A DNA stretch of 64,000 bases, taken from assembly GCA_007693745.1 (NCBI GenBank), contig REDA01000044.1, positions 28,856 through 92,855 on the forward strand. Direction: 5' to 3'. Position 1 is the first letter of the stretch. Each line of letters starts with the position of its first letter. A program made the translations under genes and the position numbers. Below the pieces are notes generated by a model that worked only from the letters and a program-made list of their open reading frames with translations, was not told where the DNA came from and ran no database searches. Of the stretch, positions 39,178-48,156 are shown one piece after another. The stretch comes from Balneolaceae bacterium. Its GTDB lineage: Bacteria > Bacteroidota > Rhodothermia > Balneolales > Balneolaceae.

Positions 39178-41106
39178 TTAGTCCCAAAGCTCGTTTCTCC
39201 AGTAAAGAGGTGGCCTCTCTTCCCTCACTTCAATGGTGATCCGTTCCGTGCTTTGGCGGCCGTGACGATCTGTGCTCACAACTCGCAAAGTGTGGACACC
39301 CAGGGGAAGCTGAGGAAGCTCTGTTCTCCAGAGATGCATATTCCGGTCAGCAACAGAGCTTTGGGGCTGCGGAGGTGCAGGCCCAAGACTGCTTCCCCTG
39401 AAGAGCTCGTGGCCTTGTGCACGTTCGTCTCCTGACCGGCTCTGATAACTGTAGCGGGCCACAGAAAGCTGCCGGGATGTCGCAAACGGATCAGCCCACT
39501 CAGCTCCCATTTTGGCTCCTTCACCCTCTCCCTGCTGGGTACGTTCGAGCTGCAGAACCGTTCCATCCGGGAGATGTGCCTCAACAGAGGTTTCTGCCGA
39601 ACCGCCCCATACATTGGCTGTCAGCCATACCCCTTCTTCAAGGTCAGCCGGTTCAAGCAGGCGAAGATCCCCCAGATCCTGGATTGAGTAGGGTGGTACC
39701 GGATCCCTTTCAGCCGGCGGCTCATTCAGCCACTCCCGAATGGCATTGTACCAGACTCTGTAGTGTGGTGTATTAAGGCTCACCCATTTGGTTCGCCTGG
39801 GGTCGAGTCCGGCGCCTACATAGGTTTCCACATACTCATTCCCTGCGAAATCGATCAGAAAATAACCCATGGGCGCCCCCATTCTCTGAAGAGACATGGG
39901 CACACCATCGTGGTTGTAATCCCCCTGATACCAGGCTCCGGATCCGGCGCCGGCAATAATATGCCTGAATGGCAGGGGTCCTGCTCCTGTAGCTTCAGTC
40001 CACCCTTCGAAGAGCTGCCCGGGCGCATGATTTTCGGTGGTATGGGTATGGCCGGACAGCGACAGAACCGGTCGCCCTTCAACCATGTCATGAATTCGGT
40101 AGAGTTGATCGGTCTGGTGTTGCAGGCTTCTGTGATCCACAAAAGAGACGAAAGGAATGTGATGGTTCAGCACAATCAGCCGGTCCTCAGGAGTTTCCCG
40201 GATCAGTGTCTCCAGCCATTGAAGCTGTGTCTCTGTAACACGCCCGTTGTACCTTCCATCCTGTTCGCAATGGGTTCGCCCCAGTGCAATATCCTCTTCA
40301 CCGCAGGGATAGATCACATTATCGAGAACCACAAAAAGAACATTCCCCTTCTCAAAAGCGTAATACGAAGGGCCAAAAATCCGCCTCCAGCTATCGGCCT
40401 TATCCGCATTGCTCTTCGCGTCAAAATCGATATCATGATTCCCGATCACCAGCCACTGGGGCACGCCGGCTGTTGCCGTTACCTCCAGCAGACGATCCAG
40501 CAGGTCGAGATCATCCCCCACTACATCACCCAGCAGAACCATACAGCCGTCACTGCCCAGGCCGTTTCTGTTCAGTGTGGCAATCACACCATCCCGCAGC
40601 CAGCCGATCTGCTGATTGGAGTAGGTTTGTGGATCGGCAATGAATGCGCAGGAGAATGCATTGGAGGAGGCCCCATCCCGAATAAGTGGAAAGTGTACAG
40701 CCCCGGGAGCCGGACCGGTATCCTCCAGCCCGCCAAACCGCATTTCGTAACCGGTTCCTCCGGGTTTGTGGATATAAAAAAACTGAGGCACCATGCTTTC
40801 ATTCACCGGTACCCTCCATCCCGAAGGTTGCACTATGGTCAGATCCATATCCTCCCGTACATCAATGGAATAGAATCCATTTTCATCGGTTCGTACCCAG
40901 TCGCGCCCGTTGGAAACCAGCACATCCGGAACACCGCTCTCATTCTCATCCATCAACCCGTTCCGGTTACTGTCTTCAAAAACGTAGCCTGAAATTGTAT
41001 CTCCGCTGCCGGTTGTGACAATACTTGGTGAGGCAATATAATGCTGAGCAGAAGCAAGCTGGAAAAAACCTGCTATGATTGTAAACAAGATGGATAGATG
41101 TTTCAT
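39178..41106 (-). CDS. Exported three-domain calcineurin-like phosphoesterase
   Basis: A 642-residue protein with a cleavable signal peptide (MKHLSILFTIIAGFFQLASA). An N-terminal SdrD-B/transthyretin-like domain (about 30-120: GDTISGYVFEDSNRNGLMDENESGVPDVLVSNG) is followed by the calcineurin catalytic domain (about 145-370: FIADPQ, LGDVVGDD, IGNHDIDFD, NHHIPF, SGHTHTTEN) and a C-terminal beta domain (about 460-635). This is the MetallophosN-Metallophos-MetallophosC layout common in Bacteroidota. It is transcribed towards the PI-PLC gene and shares its terminator. The substrate is unknown. Confidence 0.88.
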   Translation of the reverse strand: MKHLSILFTIIAGFFQLASAQHYIASPSIVTTGSGDTISGYVFEDSNRNGLMDENESGVPDVLVSNGRDWVRTDENGFYSIDVREDMDLTIVQPSGWRVPVNESMVPQFFYIHKPGGTGYEMRFGGLEDTGPAPGAVHFPLIRDGASSNAFSCAFIADPQTYSNQQIGWLRDGVIATLNRNGLGSDGCMVLLGDVVGDDLDLLDRLLEVTATAGVPQWLVIGNHDIDFDAKSNADKADSWRRIFGPSYYAFEKGNVLFVVLDNVIYPCGEEDIALGRTHCEQDGRYNGRVTETQLQWLETLIRETPEDRLIVLNHHIPFVSFVDHRSLQHQTDQLYRIHDMVEGRPVLSLSGHTHTTENHAPGQLFEGWTEATGAGPLPFRHIIAGAGSGAWYQGDYNHDGVPMSLQRMGAPMGYFLIDFAGNEYVETYVGAGLDPRRTKWVSLNTPHYRVWYNAIREWLNEPPAERDPVPPYSIQDLGDLRLLEPADLEEGVWLTANVWGGSAETSVEAHLPDGTVLQLERTQQGEGEGAKMGAEWADPFATSRQLSVARYSYQSRSGDERAQGHELFRGSSLGPAPPQPQSSVADRNMHLWRTELPQLPLGVHTLRVVSTDRHGRQSTERITIEVREERPPLYWRNELWD

Positions 41107-41468
41107 GATAACGTTAAGTTAAGTGATAGTTAAAATAGGCAGCAGCTATTTTTCGAACAAAAAGTGCTTTAAGCTTTCAACACTTAATGGAAGATTGTGA
41201 CAAAAAAAAGAATCTGGCTCTTTTGGGAAAGCCATTTTGAAGACAAAAATTCTTCTAAGTAGGCATTCATGGATGCAGAATACTATTTATAAAAAATTTT
41301 CGCTAATCCAGACAGATCATTTAACAATTCATTAATGGTGAGCTTTTAAAAATGCTGCTTTACTGAATAGATTCGTTGTCGTAATTTTAATAACCTCACG
41401 AAAAAAAATACTGCGGTTTTAGATTCACTGTTGCGCCTTGATGTAATGATACTTTAAATGGAGCCCTC
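41107..41468. other. Intergenic region between two metallophosphoesterase genes
   Basis: About 360 AT-rich bases. On the minus strand it carries TTACGACAACGAA (about 41374-41387), matching the core of the dispersed 74-bp repeat, about 270 bases before the 41106 start. No gene is supported. Confidence 0.45.
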
Positions 41469-43553
41469 TCATTTTGGGAAGCTCAATCCCACAATCTCTC
41501 CGGATTCAAGATTAACTTGAAAATGGTAATCCGGTTTACCCGTATCAAACCGCATCATTGTTTGAAAGACCAGGCCAAGTCGGCCTCTTGAAGAGTCTTT
41601 TGTGATTTCGTTCGCTTCCCGTTTCATTGATACAGATCCGGCCAAAAATCTGTAGTGCATCATTCGTTCAGAAGGAATATCACGGTGTGCCAAAGAACCC
41701 GCATTTCTGATGCGGTAAAAGTCTACTGAAAGGTCTCGTCCATTCCACTCTCTGAGTTCCTCCTCCGTCAGAGATGCCTGTTCGATCAGGGAGGAAACTT
41801 CTCTGTTGAATTCCTCCCCTTCTGTCTCTGTTGATTTCAGAATGATGTTAATCAGTTCACCCCCGGTTTTTCCACTCTGAGTTATAGTTTCGTACGGGAT
41901 TGCCTGATCTGTTTCCGATAACCGGGATTCTAAATGTAAAAAAAGAAACAGCTCGTACCCGTCAAGGGAGGAAAGCAGATACCGAAGATCGCCTGGCCAC
42001 TCTCCCGGCAGAAAACGGAGACGGGAAAGTTCCCTCATGTGCCAGTCCGTAAATTCCCTGTACGATTTCGAATCCAGGATTTCACGGTTCCAGAGGGTCT
42101 CTGCATCTTTTTCATTGAATGCGTTCCACTCCTGCTCATAGAGTGGAAAGAGGGTGTCAAACCCCTGAACATCATCAAGAATTACAGTTCTAACCTCCGT
42201 AATGGGTTTATTCCGGTCTTTACGTAAGATTTTGTATGCAGGGACATAGGCAGCGATGGATGGAACCTGAATATTCAGCAGGTGACTACCCGTCTCTTCA
42301 TCTTCAAAAAGAGACGTATCGTTCATATGCATATGGGCGCCTGCATGTACCTTGATCCCATGTCTGGAAAGAGTACGGGTTGTCTCCCTGGATGGAAGCC
42401 GTGCAAGCTGAAACCGGCTTTCTCCCCACAATGCTTCAACCATAGGGGCAGCCCCATTGTAAAAATCCGCAGCCGGATAATGGCTGAATACAATCACTTC
42501 TTTACCAAGACTCTCAGCCTGATGATGCACATCCGATACCCAGTCGAGCAGATGTTTTTTATGCGTAATAACTGCGTTGAACCCGGCATTACCCGTGCCG
42601 TAAAAATTACCCGGATTTTCAGGCTGATCAGGATCTGAATCCGCTCTGGGTATATAGACATTGGTATCTAACGAGAGCAGCCAGAGCCCTTCTTCGGGTT
42701 CTGCAAGATAACTCATGTCCATGATCTCGAAACACCCTGTAAAATGCTCTTCTCTGTAGAGGCCTCCGGACCCCTCATGACAGATCTCATAAAGTCTGTT
42801 TTCATATCCTGCTTCACTCAGTGCAGCGGCATAGGAATAGTTTTCATAGTCCTGATCGCTAAATGGCGTAGCAAAATATAGATCCGCTTCCACCGGAGTA
42901 AACCCATATTTGGAAATGAACCGAAACAGATCCCTGTACCCCAGCTCAACTACTTCATCAGAACAGATGGGTTTATTTGATATTTCTGTTTCTTCACTTT
43001 CTTCTTTTATATCAGCGCAAAGAGGATGTCCGTGACTAAAAATAGCCTGTTCCTTCCCCCCGGCTCCTAAAAAATTGCGCTTGCCTGCTTCGAGGTTGAA
43101 AGGGCGAACAGGATCATGATTTCCGGGCGCAAGAAAAAAACGAATACCATAGTTTTCTTCAAAGTGGTCTAAAATATCAATGAACCCTCTCAGGTGAAGC
43201 GGCTGTCCGTCATCTGAAAAATCACCATGAAGCACTACATATTTGATGTTTCTCTCAACAACATCATTCAGCGCCTCAAGAAATACAAAATAGTTCTCAT
43301 TAAAGAGACGGGTTGATGTGAGTTGTGCCGACATTGAACGGATCACAGCCTCTCTTTGAACACCCTCCGATTCAACAGGCAGGCCATGAAATGCACCATC
43401 TTCAAAATTTGCGAAAATATCATGAAAATGGACATCTCCTATAAATGCAATCTCTGCTGCAGGCTCACTGTTATCTTCCTGACTGCAACCGGCAATCAGA
43501 ATCAGGAGAATAACCTTTAAAACTATTCTGTATTTCTTGATTTGGGTCATCAT
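41469..43553 (-). CDS. Large metallophosphoesterase lipoprotein
   Basis: A 694-residue lipoprotein (lipobox LIAGC near residue 22). Calcineurin motifs are present: IAFIGDVHFHDIF, LHGDFSDDG, APGNHDPVRPF, FSHYPA and HAGAHMHMND. The catalytic part spans about residues 30-430, interrupted by a long insert (about 180-300), and a ~260-residue C-terminal extension follows that I cannot assign. The overall size resembles acid-sphingomyelinase-like phosphodiesterases, but I cannot show homology by eye. It is the last gene of a four-gene operon with the PbfA-like enzyme, DUF5690 and an alkaline-phosphatase/PA14 protein (13-base gap to the latter). Confidence 0.82.
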   Translation of the reverse strand: MMTQIKKYRIVLKVILLILIAGCSQEDNSEPAAEIAFIGDVHFHDIFANFEDGAFHGLPVESEGVQREAVIRSMSAQLTSTRLFNENYFVFLEALNDVVERNIKYVVLHGDFSDDGQPLHLRGFIDILDHFEENYGIRFFLAPGNHDPVRPFNLEAGKRNFLGAGGKEQAIFSHGHPLCADIKEESEETEISNKPICSDEVVELGYRDLFRFISKYGFTPVEADLYFATPFSDQDYENYSYAAALSEAGYENRLYEICHEGSGGLYREEHFTGCFEIMDMSYLAEPEEGLWLLSLDTNVYIPRADSDPDQPENPGNFYGTGNAGFNAVITHKKHLLDWVSDVHHQAESLGKEVIVFSHYPAADFYNGAAPMVEALWGESRFQLARLPSRETTRTLSRHGIKVHAGAHMHMNDTSLFEDEETGSHLLNIQVPSIAAYVPAYKILRKDRNKPITEVRTVILDDVQGFDTLFPLYEQEWNAFNEKDAETLWNREILDSKSYREFTDWHMRELSRLRFLPGEWPGDLRYLLSSLDGYELFLFLHLESRLSETDQAIPYETITQSGKTGGELINIILKSTETEGEEFNREVSSLIEQASLTEEELREWNGRDLSVDFYRIRNAGSLAHRDIPSERMMHYRFLAGSVSMKREANEITKDSSRGRLGLVFQTMMRFDTGKPDYHFQVNLESGEIVGLSFPK

Positions 43554-43566
43554 TCAAAAGAATGAA

Positions 43567-45258
43567 CTATTCAGAAAAAAGCCAGGATGCGGGGATCACC
43601 TGACGCGGCAAACCAGGCCCTTCTATCATGGTTTCAAGCCAGTAACCACCCCCCGCATTAAACCACTCTACCCGGATATGGTGTCTGTTTTCGGTCAGAA
43701 TCACTGCCCCAGACCTGGTGATCACTCCATGGTCACCATCGTTATTCACAATTTCATTTCCATTGATAAATAACCTGCTTCCATCATCCGACGAGAGGTA
43801 AAAAAGATATCTCCCCATACGAGGGATCTCTATGAATCCCTCAAAAAGAACCGCAACATCATTCCTTCTGGGCATCTCCACCAGCTCTGAAGAAATTTCC
43901 AGTGCCATTCCATCTGAAACAGGTTGCTCAAATTCAAAATCGGCAAGCATACGGATCCCATCTGCCAGATAGGTTCTGTAAAAAAGTCCCTTTCCATCCG
44001 GGTTGTCAATAAACCGAAAATAGCCCCGGCTCACATCCGATACCGGTCTCTCGCCCTCAAAGATTCGCGCCAGTATGGTCACATTTTCTCTCAATTCAAT
44101 CGGTTCTCTGTAAAGCTCTGAGGATCCGGAAGGCATGGAGCCATCCCTTGTGAAGCGAATTTCACCCCGCTCTGAAGGATTTTTTATCCTCATAAGCGCC
44201 GGCTCACCAATAAAGAGTCCGCCCGACTGTGCGAAACCGTCTCCCTCCGGAAGAATTATTGGTGCGGGATTCAGATGATTCAACGTATAGTGAAGAACGG
44301 GATCCTCATTCCACTCAAAAGCGGCCTTCACCGGGCGGCCTGTCCACTCGTATGGAATGTCAAGCCCCAGTGCATAGACTGCCGTCACCGCCACATCGTA
44401 CACATTGATCGGGAAACGGAGAAGGTGATTGGGTTTTACCCCTTTTCCATAGACCAGAAACGGGATCTCCATTTCATCCAGTGTATTCCCTCCGTGGCCA
44501 AAACCAACCCCTCCGTGGTCTGAGGAGAGTATGAATATGGTGTCATCATACATACCCGCATCCTCAACAGCGCGAACAATTTCACCTATCAGGGAATCCG
44601 CTTTTTCGACTGAAAGATAGTATTCGGCACTTCCATGGCCGTACCGGTGACCCGCACCATCTACGTGATCGATATGAATAAATGTAAAAAACGGTTTTTT
44701 CTCACGGATGTATTGAGCAGCGGCTACAGCCGTATCATCTTCATTGGAAGGAAGCGCCTGAAAGCTCAAAACATCCTCTTCTATAAACCGGATAATCGGA
44801 TTCCAGTCGAGTATTGCACCTATTTCTGCATCAGGCCGTTGATCCCGGATCACAGCAAACATCGTCGGATAGAGATTCTCGTTTCGGGTCGCAACCGGTG
44901 GTAAAAGAAAATTAGTTCGCGACCAGTCATTATCCAGAATCCCGTGCTGCTCCGGAGGAGACCCCATAATCATAGAACCCCAGTTGGGTCCGCTGTTGGT
45001 GGGCATCACCGCACGGGCATGAAGGGAATAGGCTCCCCCGTTCATGAAAAGATCGAGCACCGGGGTCTTTGCAGTACGAATCCCGTCCGGACTCAACCCG
45101 TCAATTCCCAGCACAATTACATGTTTGGCAAAATTTTCGTCATTGGGTGAACTTTTTGAGTAAAGTGTGGATCCTGAGGAAAAAAGTAGCAATCCAAAAA
45201 TTAGAGCGAATGGATATTTCTGAAAAAACTGAGGTCTTTTATTTTTCATTATTTTCAA
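43567..45258 (-). CDS. Alkaline-phosphatase-superfamily exported protein with chitobiase-C and PA14 domains (copy 2)
   Basis: A 563-residue relative of the protein at 28852-30465 with the same domain order. A signal sequence runs to about residue 35 without a lipobox. The catalytic domain has IVLGIDGLSPDG (Asp53), the nucleophile region MPTNSGPNWGSMIMGSPPEQHG with Ser89, DHVDGAGHRYGHG, and SSDHGGVGFGHGG. The Ig/chitobiase-C part (about 325-405) has EIRFTRDGSMPSGSSELY and the PA14 domain (about 430-560) FYLSSDDGSRLFINGNEIVNNDGDHG. The start overlaps DUF5690 by 20 bases, so translation is probably coupled. Its placement in an operon with a phosphonate-type PLP enzyme suggests release of a phosphonate or phosphoester head group. 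Confidence 0.88.
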   Translation of the reverse strand: MKIMKNKRPQFFQKYPFALIFGLLLFSSGSTLYSKSSPNDENFAKHVIVLGIDGLSPDGIRTAKTPVLDLFMNGGAYSLHARAVMPTNSGPNWGSMIMGSPPEQHGILDNDWSRTNFLLPPVATRNENLYPTMFAVIRDQRPDAEIGAILDWNPIIRFIEEDVLSFQALPSNEDDTAVAAAQYIREKKPFFTFIHIDHVDGAGHRYGHGSAEYYLSVEKADSLIGEIVRAVEDAGMYDDTIFILSSDHGGVGFGHGGNTLDEMEIPFLVYGKGVKPNHLLRFPINVYDVAVTAVYALGLDIPYEWTGRPVKAAFEWNEDPVLHYTLNHLNPAPIILPEGDGFAQSGGLFIGEPALMRIKNPSERGEIRFTRDGSMPSGSSELYREPIELRENVTILARIFEGERPVSDVSRGYFRFIDNPDGKGLFYRTYLADGIRMLADFEFEQPVSDGMALEISSELVEMPRRNDVAVLFEGFIEIPRMGRYLFYLSSDDGSRLFINGNEIVNNDGDHGVITRSGAVILTENRHHIRVEWFNAGGGYWLETMIEGPGLPRQVIPASWLFSE

Positions 45259-46558
45259 TTGTTTCCGGAGTGATCTGTTTCACTTCTTCCGGTTGTTTCT
45301 GATTTCTGAAGTAGAGATAGGATCCGGTTACGAGAATCAGTCCGAGTCCGCACGTAAACCAGGAAAAATTGAGAAAGAAGTGGTACCAGCTGATGTCTGC
45401 CTGACCAAAATTCTTGTAGAGCAGCACCCCTACACTGGAGAGATAGCCAAATGAATCGGCGATATAGATCAGAAAACCTGCGTTGGCCATGGTTCGGAAG
45501 GTGGCGATAAAACGGTCGAACAGGATGCAGTTAAAAGGCACATAACCCAGATAGGAACCCAGGCCTACCAGCACCATCCACCAGTATCCGTTGATCAGTT
45601 CATTCTGAAAAAGGAGCGTTGATACTCCTATCAGACTAAATCCAAATGCAATAATGTAGTGGTTTACCAACAGTGCCTTTCTGTTGTCGCGAATCAGCAT
45701 GATGGACGCCATTACGGCAAGAATCACAAAAGCGATCGGGATCTCGGTTCGGGTGAAGATTCCGGGATCGTCGGTAAACCCTATCGCGGTCACAATCTCC
45801 AGGGCGTAATTATCCCGGAGGTCCCGATACGCAGTCAGGCCCATATAACTTAGCGTCAGTACGGTAATACCCGGTGCATACTGTCTGAAAAAAGCCCATC
45901 GCTCAGCCCGGCTCATCGGCACTCTTTTTACCCTTTGAAGCTCGTCGGCTGCCGTAGGCGGTGGAATTTGATTCAGCATCCAGACGAAAAAGATCAGGGG
46001 CAGGATAAAAATCAATCCTGTCACAAAAGGCATGGCAAACTCCGACACACCCCACTCCATCATTACCCAGGACCCGGCGCTGCGCGACATCCCGGAAGCC
46101 ACAATGAAACTGATACTGAGTCCGGCACCCAGCAGCTCTGTATTGCGGCGGCCCTCCAGATAGCTGAAAACAAGTCCCCAGATCATTCCGAGAGGCAGGC
46201 CATTCAAAAAGAGGAACAGGATCGAGTAGGGAAGGGGAATCTGCCAGAAAAGAAAGAGCGAAAAATGAGCGGCCAGAATCAACCGGATAATGGTGCGGGC
46301 TCGACGTTCGGGTGTCATTTCCGATACCACCTTGATCCCGATAAATTTGGAGAGCATGTAACCGAGAACCTGACTGATGATGAGAAGGGTTTTCAGCTCC
46401 ATGCCAAAAAATTCAAAGCCTTCAAAGCCGGCCGCAGTATAGGTTCTTCTGTACACATACATACAGGCATAGGCACTAAAGGCTGCCGTAATTGCATAGA
46501 GTGAAAAAACCCAGCCCGGCTGCTTTTTCAGCCAAACAGAAACCCTGCTCTCAGTCAT
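45239..46558 (-). CDS. DUF5690 family MFS-like membrane transporter
   Basis: A 439-residue protein with about 12 membrane helices. The N-terminal FSLYAITAAFSAYACMYVYRRTYTAAGF and GLPLGMIWGLVFSYLEGRRNTELLGAGLS blocks are those of DUF5690, an uncharacterised family with MFS-like topology found mostly in Bacteroidota. It overlaps the PLP-enzyme gene upstream by four bases (ATGA) and the alkaline-phosphatase gene downstream by 20. Such tight coupling implies a shared substrate, so I infer import of the amino-phosphonate or phospho-head group used by its neighbours. The protein itself contains no motif that reveals its substrate. Confidence 0.8.
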   Translation of the reverse strand: MTESRVSVWLKKQPGWVFSLYAITAAFSAYACMYVYRRTYTAAGFEGFEFFGMELKTLLIISQVLGYMLSKFIGIKVVSEMTPERRARTIIRLILAAHFSLFLFWQIPLPYSILFLFLNGLPLGMIWGLVFSYLEGRRNTELLGAGLSISFIVASGMSRSAGSWVMMEWGVSEFAMPFVTGLIFILPLIFFVWMLNQIPPPTAADELQRVKRVPMSRAERWAFFRQYAPGITVLTLSYMGLTAYRDLRDNYALEIVTAIGFTDDPGIFTRTEIPIAFVILAVMASIMLIRDNRKALLVNHYIIAFGFSLIGVSTLLFQNELINGYWWMVLVGLGSYLGYVPFNCILFDRFIATFRTMANAGFLIYIADSFGYLSSVGVLLYKNFGQADISWYHFFLNFSWFTCGLGLILVTGSYLYFRNQKQPEEVKQITPETIENNEK

Positions 46559-47904
46559 GATACCTCAAGTAGTGATTGATGAATAATGGAAAAGGCTTTC
46601 GAGAGCTCCTCTTCCGTCACATTCATCGGCGGTGTCAGATTGATGATATTTCCCATGGAAAGCTTAAAGTTCAGTCCGAGTTCCATGGATCGGTACATGA
46701 CCCGCTCGGCCTCGTCCAGCGCTTTTTCGCCGGATTCAGGGTTGCGAAGTTCCAGGCCAAGCATCAACCCAAGCCCGCGCACATCACTCACAACAGGATG
46801 GTTCATCTGAATCTCTCTCATCTTCTGCATGGCTGCAATATGCATCCTGTTTACATGGTCAAGAAGGTTTTCCTCTTCTATTACCTGAAGCAGTGCCAGC
46901 GCAGCGGCAGCGGCTACCGGACTCTTTTCATGGGTAAAATGACCCAGTGAGTGCTCACGGATTTTCACGTTAAACGAATCTCTCCCCAGCACGGCGGCAA
47001 ATGGGATGAGTCCGCCACCCAGCCCCTTGCCAATCACAACCATATCCGGTTCGATCTCATAATGCTGAAATGTAAACATACGGCCTGTGCGTCCCAGGGC
47101 ATGCGGTATTTCATCCAGGATAAGCAACGCATTGTGCCGGTCGCAGGCTGCACGGACTTTTTTCCAGTACTCCTTTGGGGGGATAAATGGAGAAGAACGA
47201 ATCGTTTCCGCAACAACTGCGCTTACATCTCCCTCCTTTTCCAAAATATATTCCACATAGTCTGCACAGGAGGAATTGCAGGTGGAACCGCAGCGAAACG
47301 GACACTCCGCCGGATTGGGCGGGGGAGCATGTTCGGTGCCCGGCATAAGTGGCCCAATATGCTGCCTGAAAGTGGCCTCTCCACCAACAGAGGCAGTATC
47401 CAGCGTGGCTCCGTGAAAAGAATCCCACAACGATACCGTTTTATGCCGCCCCGTAACCACCCTGGCAATTTTTAAAGCCATACTGATCGCCTCCGCTCCG
47501 CCGGGTGCAAACAGCAGCCGGTTCAGGGATGGAGACAAACGGGTCAGCTTCTCCGCCAGGCGAATTGCCGGTTCGTTTGTGTAACGCCTCGTTGAAAAAC
47601 TCAGCAGATCGATCTGTTCCTTCACAGCTTTGGTAATCGCCGGATGGGCAAAGCCGGCATGATGGATGTAATTTCCATGAAAGTCGAGAAGCGTTCGTCC
47701 ATCCGTTAACGTAATCTCAGATCCTTTGGCAGAAACCACAACGCCAAGACAGGGGGTGGACAAAGCCTGATGAAAAAAAACCGCTTTATCACGATTCAAA
47801 AGATCCTTGGTGGCCGGGTGTTCATTCCTCTGTTCCCACCGCAACCTCTCTTCCGTGGTATTCAGATCACCTTCGGCCCTGAGATGAACTTTTTTAGTAT
47901 CCAT
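46555..47904 (-). CDS. Class III PLP enzyme resembling (R)-1-hydroxy-2-aminoethylphosphonate ammonia-lyase
   Basis: A 449-residue fold-type I PLP enzyme. The PLP lysine is Lys293 in VIGKGLGGG and the cofactor aspartate Asp264 in LILDEIPHALGRTG. The N-terminus EGDLNTTEERLRWEQ, then DFHGNYIHHAGFAHP and LLSFSTRRYTNEPAIRLAEKL, resembles the PbfA type, an ammonia-lyase that turns (R)-1-hydroxy-2-aminoethylphosphonate into phosphonoacetaldehyde. That product would feed the phnX-type hydrolase about 27 kb away. A cysteine cluster CPFRCGSTCNSSC (201-213) is unusual. Ordinary class III aminotransferase activity remains possible. First gene of the operon with DUF5690. Confidence 0.68.
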   Translation of the reverse strand: MDTKKVHLRAEGDLNTTEERLRWEQRNEHPATKDLLNRDKAVFFHQALSTPCLGVVVSAKGSEITLTDGRTLLDFHGNYIHHAGFAHPAITKAVKEQIDLLSFSTRRYTNEPAIRLAEKLTRLSPSLNRLLFAPGGAEAISMALKIARVVTGRHKTVSLWDSFHGATLDTASVGGEATFRQHIGPLMPGTEHAPPPNPAECPFRCGSTCNSSCADYVEYILEKEGDVSAVVAETIRSSPFIPPKEYWKKVRAACDRHNALLILDEIPHALGRTGRMFTFQHYEIEPDMVVIGKGLGGGLIPFAAVLGRDSFNVKIREHSLGHFTHEKSPVAAAAALALLQVIEEENLLDHVNRMHIAAMQKMREIQMNHPVVSDVRGLGLMLGLELRNPESGEKALDEAERVMYRSMELGLNFKLSMGNIINLTPPMNVTEEELSKAFSIIHQSLLEVS

Positions 47905-48156
47905 GGTTGAATATATGTAAATATTATCGGTAAATAGATCTCCGAAGCCTTCGATTTGTGCACATTTATCAATTTCTTAACATGAAGACGGAGCGGTGAG
48001 ATTCATACTATCCAACCCTGTTTCGGAAATTCATCACTTCATTCTGAATCGATGAAGCTGTTCAGGGTTCTTTTTTTAAGCTTTGAAACGAAAAAGATAT
48101 TAATTATAGTTAGGGCGAAAACAAGGAACCCCCTGCCTTTATTAACTTTTTCAATT

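Noticed and set aside
39763..40992. A 409-codon open frame on the plus strand
   Set aside because: It is antisense to the calcineurin-like phosphoesterase at 39178-41106, which has clear motifs. The antisense translation is rich in His, Pro and Arg and resembles nothing.
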